A stretch of 10,064 bases of DNA, taken from contig CAZHAM010000023.1 in NCBI GenBank assembly GCA_964530415.1, positions 1 to 10,064 of the forward strand, in the 5' to 3' direction. The notes beneath the pieces were generated by a model that ran no database searches, had not been told where the DNA came from, and saw only the letters and a list, made by a program, of their open reading frames with translations. The first letter of the stretch is position 1. Each line of letters opens with the position of its first letter. Of the stretch, positions 6,051 through 10,064 are shown piece by piece. The position numbers and the translations under genes are program-made. Origin of the DNA: CAZHAM01 sp964530415 (lineage in GTDB: Bacteria; Patescibacteriota; WWE3; UBA101185; UBA10185).

Positions 6051-6081
6051 AGATGGGCGGCGCTCTAAGCGCCGCCCATCT
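6051..6081 (-). terminator. Intrinsic terminator of the pilB-T-C-A transcript
   Basis: A perfect 14-bp GC-rich inverted repeat, AGATGGGCGGCGCT (6051-6064) against AGCGCCGCCCATCT (6068-6081), closed by a 3-nt loop. On the minus strand the stem is followed by CATTTTAAAAAC, a modest T-tract; on the plus strand the following bases are not T-rich. It lies 48 nt past the pilA stop and far exceeds the local GC content. It should end the pilus operon transcript and separate it from pilD. Confidence 0.85.
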
Positions 6082-6106
6082 TCCCTATGTTCTTAGTCAA
6101 GAAACA

Positions 6107-6122
6107 CAGTTTACGTAAACTG
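6107..6122. repeat. 16-bp perfect palindrome just after pilA
   Basis: CAGTTTACGTAAACTG is a perfect 16-bp palindrome, 7 nt past the pilA stop codon and upstream of the terminator hairpin. It is flanked by CTTAG (6092-6096) and CTAAG (6123-6127), which are also inverted relative to each other with 10 nt of asymmetry on one side. It may be a protein-binding operator or part of a 3'-UTR stem that stabilises the pilA message. It has no T-tract, so it is not a terminator by itself. Confidence 0.6.
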
Positions 6123-6129
6123 CTAAGTA

Positions 6130-6630
6130 CTAGAGTATGGATAACGAACTACCTATTTCGTATATAGCCGGGGCGTTTCCGCCGTCGTCTGTCATTTTGG
6201 CTGCGTTATCAGCATGTTCTAATACTGCGTTAACCTCAAAGTTAATTCCGTCAGATCCATACACATACGTCTGCGTTGAGAGTGGATCTCTTGGTAATGT
6301 CGAAATGAATTTCGCTAAACCCTGAGTTCCTACTAGTGTAAACATAACGTACCCATCGTTTCCCGCTACACCAAAACCTGATGTTTGGTCGCACCCTGTT
6401 GCACAAGCTGTACTTGTATCTAAAAGTGTGATTTCACCGTCTGCTAATGATAAGTTGATGGCTTTTACTAATGTGTCAAAATCCTGTAATCTCTTTGAAT
6501 CTCGGCTTTTTTGCACCATAGCCTGAGGATTAATTGCGATCAATAATGCCCCTGCTAATACTGCGATAATAGCGATAACAACGAGTAACTCAATTAATGT
6601 AAAACCTTTTTGTCCTTTTTGTCTTTCCAT
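6130..6630 (-). CDS. pilA: Type IV pilin / pseudopilin (PilA-like)
   Basis: A 166-residue prepilin. The leader MERQKGQKG is nine residues and ends in the obligatory Gly; cleavage before Phe10 leaves FTLIELLVVIAIIAVLAG, the classic N-terminal helix with Glu14 at mature position 5. The helix continues through INPQA and a charged segment KSRDSKRLQD typical of short bacterial pilins and GspG-type pseudopilins. The globular part (about 65-166) contains a close cysteine pair, C76-x3-C80, LPRDPLS (112-118) and an acidic tail. Processing would be by PilD, assembly by PilB and PilC, retraction by PilT. It is the last gene of the pilB-T-C-A run, 67 nt after pilC, and it alone in the run has a strong Shine-Dalgarno sequence, which suggests high output as the major subunit. 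No other pilin gene lies in the window, so a minor-pilin role is not excluded. Confidence 0.93.
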   Translation of the reverse strand: MERQKGQKGFTLIELLVVIAIIAVLAGALLIAINPQAMVQKSRDSKRLQDFDTLVKAINLSLADGEITLLDTSTACATGCDQTSGFGVAGNDGYVMFTLVGTQGLAKFISTLPRDPLSTQTYVYGSDGINFEVNAVLEHADNAAKMTDDGGNAPAIYEIGSSLSIL

Positions 6631-6640
6631 AATTAATTTT

Positions 6641-6650
6641 CACCTCCCTT
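6641..6650 (-). promoter_or_regulatory. Strong Shine-Dalgarno sequence of pilA
   Basis: AAGGGAGGTG on the minus strand, 10 nt before the ATG at 6630, is close to a full complement of the 16S rRNA 3' end. No other gene in the window has a match of this quality. Confidence 0.85.
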
Positions 6651-6697
6651 CAATTTTTGCGCTCAATTTTGTTTTCATAAGCAATTTTAAATAAATA

Positions 6698-7900
6698 CTA
6701 AATCGCACTAGTGATTTTATAAATCGGTGTAATAATCGAAATGATCAAAAAGCCTACCATTGTACCGAGCATCACCAAAATTATCGGCTCCAGAGCAGAT
6801 GAGAGTCCCTTTACCAAGTGATCTACCTCTCCGTCGTAGTAGCTTGCTACTCTTCCCAAAACCTCGTCCATTTTACCTGTCTCTTCACCAACACTAGCCA
6901 TTTGTCCGACAACAGGTGGAAATACCGGATTGTTTTTAAAGTATTGCGACAACGGATTACCTTTTTCTACCTGCATGGCAGCCTCAGCTGAAGCTAGCTT
7001 AAAAGCGGAACTTTCCACAACCGATGAGACTATTTTTAACGAATCTACAATTGGTACCGCTGAAGATATTAGTAAAGAGAGTGTTCGTGTAAATTGAGCA
7101 AGTTCTTTTTGCCTGTTAATTTTTCCGAATACAGGTATTCTAAACATAACTTCAGTTGAGTAATATCTTCCAACTTCAGATTTAAAAAAGTATCTTGCAC
7201 CTAAAAACCCACCGATCATTAATATAAACATTATGATTTTGTACTGAACCATAAACGCCGAGATGTTTATCATAGCCTGTGTAATAGCCGGGAGATCAAC
7301 ATTCATGCTTTTATACATATCTGCGAGTTTTGGAATTACAAAGATCATCAGTATGATGAATACGCCTATCATAGCTATAAATACAATTACCGGATAAACC
7401 ATCGCGGATTTAAACTTTGAAGTAAGCTCTCTGTCGGCCTCCATATTGTCCGCCAGTCTTTTTAAAATGTCGTCCAGCTTACCCGAGGATTCTCCTGCGT
7501 TAACCAGTGCTTGATATGTTGCTGAAAAAACTGTGGGGTATCTCCCAAAGGCCGAAGATAAAGAGGCTCCTCCTTCAACTGATCTTAAAACATCGTAAAT
7601 CATTTTCTTAAAAAGCTTGTTCTGGGTTTGTTCTGCTAATACGTCTAAGGCTCTAGAAATAGGCAGACCCGCCGAAATCATCGTAGAAAACTGCCTTGTA
7701 AACTGCACTACTTCGGTTTGTGGAACTCCTCTAAAGTTTAAAAGTTCTTCAAGAAATGAGGATTTCTTCTCTTTTATGTGTATAACAACCAAACCTTGAT
7801 TTTTGATCAAAGCTACCGCAAGTTCCTGCGTTCTCGCGTCAACGTTTCCGGTTCTTGTGTGTCCTTGTGAGTCTTTTGCTAAATAGTTGTATAAGGGCAT
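6698..7900 (-). CDS. pilC: Type IV pilus inner-membrane platform protein PilC (GspF family)
   Basis: A 400-residue protein of normal PilC/GspF length. A short N-terminal domain, MPLYNYLAKDSQG to about residue 55, is followed by two copies of the T2SSF domain (about 66-190 and 268-390). Each copy has a cytoplasmic helical bundle: the first with FTRQFSTMISAGLPISRALDVL and NAGESSGKLDDIL (about 134-146), the second with FTRTLSLLISSAVPIVDSL and SVGEETGKMDEVL (about 336-348). Hydrophobic helices lie near 170-189, 220-238 and 373-393. PilC is the membrane hub that couples the PilB and PilT motors to pilin insertion and removal. It starts 16 nt after the pilT stop, in the same operon, without a recognisable Shine-Dalgarno sequence. 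Confidence 0.97.
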   Translation of the reverse strand: MPLYNYLAKDSQGHTRTGNVDARTQELAVALIKNQGLVVIHIKEKKSSFLEELLNFRGVPQTEVVQFTRQFSTMISAGLPISRALDVLAEQTQNKLFKKMIYDVLRSVEGGASLSSAFGRYPTVFSATYQALVNAGESSGKLDDILKRLADNMEADRELTSKFKSAMVYPVIVFIAMIGVFIILMIFVIPKLADMYKSMNVDLPAITQAMINISAFMVQYKIIMFILMIGGFLGARYFFKSEVGRYYSTEVMFRIPVFGKINRQKELAQFTRTLSLLISSAVPIVDSLKIVSSVVESSAFKLASAEAAMQVEKGNPLSQYFKNNPVFPPVVGQMASVGEETGKMDEVLGRVASYYDGEVDHLVKGLSSALEPIILVMLGTMVGFLIISIITPIYKITSAI

Positions 7901-7916
7901 TTTGTAATTTTCAAAT

Positions 7917-8993
7917 TTACTTCCTGGTCATTGTTGTTACGTGTCTTTTTAGCTCGTCAGGCCTGTTTGCATATTTGATCGCAACTTCGTAACTTATCAG
8001 CCCGTCGACAATGAGATTTGCGAGACTTCTTTCTAAACTTATCATTCCAAGTGATGTGCTGGTCTGAATGACGTTGTCCAACATATGCGTTTTTCCTTCT
8101 CTTATCGTGTTTCTTACGGCTTCATTTGCTAGTAAAATCTCTACCGCCGGAACAATGCCTGATTTTTCTGAGTACATAAGTCTTTGAGAAACGACAACTT
8201 CAATTACTTGTGCAAGTTGTGATCTAACTTCAGATCTTTTTGATTCGGGGAACGACGCAATAATTCTGTCTACCGTTTGAGCCGCAGAGTTTGTGTGGAG
8301 TGTTGCAAATACCAAATGGCCTGTTTCTGCAATCTGAAGTGTTGCTGAAATTGTTTCCATGTCTCTCATTTCTCCAATTAAAACCACGTTAGGATCCTGC
8401 CTCAAAATCGATTTTAATGCGATATCCCATGAATGAGTGTCTAAAAATAATTCTCTTTGTACAATTAAAGATTTCTTATTTGAAAAGATGTATTCAATAG
8501 GGTCCTCAACAGTAATTATGTGCTCAGCTCTGGTTTCATTTACTCTGTCTATCATAGACGCGATTGTTGTTGATTTACCGTGTCCTGTAGGACCGACTAC
8601 TAATACAAGTCCCTGTTTTAATTCGCACAAATTATAAATTATGTCGGGCAGGTTTAGCTGTTTTATTGAAGGCACAATCATAGGAATAACCCTGAGCGCG
8701 ATAGCAGGGTATCCTTTTTGGAAGAAAGCGTTTACCCTAAATCTAGCCTTATTCCCAAGTGCTACGGAAAAATCCAATTCTTTGTTTACTTCAAATATTT
8801 CTTTTTGCTGCTCATCCATTATTTGCGAGAGAAGATAATCAACATCATCAACGACTAGAGGATCTGGCGCTCCTTCAAGAGTCCTGAGCTGGGTATTTAC
8901 TCTAATAATCAGGGGAGATCCTGTAACAACATGCAAATCCGATGCCTTAGAATTTAAAACTTTTTCTAAAATTTCAGTAACGTTTAATTTCAT
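7917..8993 (-). CDS. pilT: Type IV pilus retraction ATPase PilT
   Basis: A 358-residue hexameric secretion ATPase of typical PilT length. The N-terminal PAS-like domain begins with ILEKVLNSKASDLHVVTGSP, the PilT signature. The RecA-like core shows Walker A GPTGHGKS (134-141), the Asp box TVEDPIEY (161-168), Walker B VVLIGEMRD (203-211) and the His box TGHLVFATLHTNSA (224-237). Near the C-terminus AVRNTIREGK (292-301) corresponds to the AIRNLIRE element known to be required for retraction in characterised PilT proteins. The gene therefore encodes a retraction rather than an extension motor. Walker A has His where most relatives have Ser, a tolerated position. It starts 6 nt after the pilB stop with no ribosome site, suggesting translational coupling. 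Confidence 0.97.
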   Translation of the reverse strand: MKLNVTEILEKVLNSKASDLHVVTGSPLIIRVNTQLRTLEGAPDPLVVDDVDYLLSQIMDEQQKEIFEVNKELDFSVALGNKARFRVNAFFQKGYPAIALRVIPMIVPSIKQLNLPDIIYNLCELKQGLVLVVGPTGHGKSTTIASMIDRVNETRAEHIITVEDPIEYIFSNKKSLIVQRELFLDTHSWDIALKSILRQDPNVVLIGEMRDMETISATLQIAETGHLVFATLHTNSAAQTVDRIIASFPESKRSEVRSQLAQVIEVVVSQRLMYSEKSGIVPAVEILLANEAVRNTIREGKTHMLDNVIQTSTSLGMISLERSLANLIVDGLISYEVAIKYANRPDELKRHVTTMTRK

Positions 8994-8999
8994 ATATTT

Positions 9000-10064
9000 T
9001 TATGATTTAGCAACTCTCATAACTTCTTCGAGAGTACTAACCCCTTCTACAACTCTTAAATACCCGTCCTGCAGAAGTAAGAGCATTCCTTCTTCGACAC
9101 TTTGCTTTTGCATGGTACTAACAGGGCTGTTTTCAAGTGTTAAATGAGCGATTGTGTCGGACATTGTGAGTAATTCATAAATTCCAAGTCGCCCCTTGTA
9201 ACCGGTATTACTGCACTTTGCACACCCCTTACCTTTAAATATTTTGATACTTTGAGAATTAAATCCTTTTACCGTTTTTGCAACCTCAATATCTTTTGCC
9301 ATCAATACCTTGTTTTTAGAAATCTCATCAATTACTTTGGTGATGTCCTCCTTCACTTCTTCGGGCGGCTCATACTCTTCTTTGCAATCGTTGCATATTT
9401 TTCTAACAAGTCGCTGGGCCAAAACACAGTTTAGTGTTGATGAAAGTAAAAAGTCCTCAACTCCCATATCCAAAATTCTTGGAATAGCGCCGGCTGCAGA
9501 GTTTGTGTGCAAAGTTGAAAGGACTAAGTGGCCTGTTAAAGCGGCATGAACGCCTAGCTCGGCCGTCTCGCCGTCTCGAATCTCTCCTACCATGATGATG
9601 TTAGGATCTTGTCTTAAGAAGGATCTTAGTCCGGTTGCAAATGTTAATCCGGCCTGAGGATTTACCTGTACTTGATTTACACCCGGAACTCGGATTTCTA
9701 CCGGATCTTCGAGTGTAACAATGTTTACTCTAATAGTGTTTAGCTTAGAAAGTGCAGATGCTAAAGTTACGGTTTTACCAGAACCCGTAGGTCCCGTTAC
9801 GAGAATCATGCCGTTTGGCCTTAAAAGTGTCTCTTCAAATCTTCTCAAAGTTAAACCTCTCATTCCCAAATCTCTAAATGTAAAAACCTGACCTTCTTCT
9901 TTTAAAAGCCTGATAACAACTTTTTCTCCGTATATCGTAGGAAGCGTTGAGACTCTAAGGTCAGTGGATGTTTTACCAACTTGAACCTTAAACCTACCGT
10001 CGAGTGGAATTCTTTTTTCATCAATCTTCATTTTTGCCAAAATCTTAATACGCGCAACAACGGA
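9000..10064 (-). CDS. pilB: Type IV pilus extension ATPase PilB (GspE family), partial, N-terminus missing
   Basis: The frame stays open to the right edge of the window; the first visible residues, SVVARIKILAK, are the conserved GspE/PilB run before the phosphate-binding core, so the true start lies outside. In the 354 visible residues: DGRFKV (22-27), Walker A GPTGSGKT (91-98), the Asp box TLEDPVEI (117-124), Walker B IIMVGEIRD (156-164), the His box LTGHLVLSTLHTNSA (176-190), and the C-terminal zinc finger C224-x2-C227 with C281-x2-C284. The tetracysteine zinc site marks the extension ATPase PilB/GspE and separates it from PilT. The stretch between the cysteine pairs is 53 residues, longer than the roughly 29 of classical GspE. 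It is the most upstream gene of the visible operon. Confidence 0.96.
   Translation of the reverse strand, partial: SVVARIKILAKMKIDEKRIPLDGRFKVQVGKTSTDLRVSTLPTIYGEKVVIRLLKEEGQVFTFRDLGMRGLTLRRFEETLLRPNGMILVTGPTGSGKTVTLASALSKLNTIRVNIVTLEDPVEIRVPGVNQVQVNPQAGLTFATGLRSFLRQDPNIIMVGEIRDGETAELGVHAALTGHLVLSTLHTNSAAGAIPRILDMGVEDFLLSSTLNCVLAQRLVRKICNDCKEEYEPPEEVKEDITKVIDEISKNKVLMAKDIEVAKTVKGFNSQSIKIFKGKGCAKCSNTGYKGRLGIYELLTMSDTIAHLTLENSPVSTMQKQSVEEGMLLLLQDGYLRVVEGVSTLEEVMRVAKS

Noticed and set aside
6107..6122. parS-like chromosome partition site
   Set aside because: The palindrome resembles the parS consensus only in being a 16-bp A/T-flanked palindrome with a central ACGT; the arms do not match in register.
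6651..6688. Three copies of CAATTTT (AAAATTG on the minus strand) upstream of pilA
   Set aside because: Spacing is irregular and the region is very AT-rich; likely chance rather than an operator array.
10038..10040. TTG codon as the start of pilB
   Set aside because: The frame stays open upstream to the window edge and encodes the conserved SVVARIKIL run, so the TTG is an internal Leu codon and the gene is partial.
1..10064. CRISPR array, insertion sequence, tRNA or rRNA genes
   Set aside because: No regularly spaced direct repeats, transposase-like frames with terminal repeats, or cloverleaf or rRNA-like segments were seen on either strand.

Overview
The window reads as a chromosomal segment from an AT-rich, small-genome bacterium, most likely a member of the Candidate Phyla Radiation (Patescibacteria). 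This is inferred from four things: a compact pilB-pilT-pilC-pilA cluster with no pilM/N/O/Q genes in view; a short class III pilin typical of that group; many start codons without a Shine-Dalgarno sequence; and tightly packed genes. The phylum within CPR cannot be fixed from this sequence. All genes read normally with the standard bacterial code.

Left part (1-5071), a signalling and accessory region. A response-regulator receiver runs off the left edge on the minus strand. Divergent from it, a DMT/EamA-type 10-TM transporter and a SpeD-family pyruvoyl enzyme form a plus-strand pair. Converging on that pair is a minus-strand pair: an 8-TM sensor-like membrane protein and a 92-residue protein of unknown function, overlapping by 8 nt. 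Divergent again on the plus strand come a soluble DUF2156 (GNAT-fold, MprF C-terminal-like) protein and a soluble PAS-HisKA-HATPase histidine kinase.

Right part (5068-10064), a type IV pilus locus on the minus strand. Read 5' to 3' it is pilB (start off the right edge), pilT, pilC, pilA, a strong GC-rich terminator hairpin, then pilD (prepilin peptidase). PilB powers extension and PilT retraction, PilC is the inner-membrane platform, PilA is the pilin, and PilD processes it. Retractile pili in CPR are plausibly used for host attachment, motility or DNA uptake. pilA alone in this cluster carries a near-perfect Shine-Dalgarno sequence, which fits its need for high expression.

The most notable item is the SpeD homologue. 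Residues needed to form the pyruvoyl group and for catalysis are kept, but positions that in characterised bacterial AdoMet decarboxylases contact the adenosyl part of the substrate are replaced. No spermidine synthase gene is nearby. It may decarboxylate another substrate, such as ornithine or arginine, with the adjacent DMT transporter as a possible partner. Second is the unassigned pair of a free-standing membrane sensor module and a small overlapping protein, lying between a separately encoded kinase and receiver. No stretch longer than 300 bases lacks a gene.
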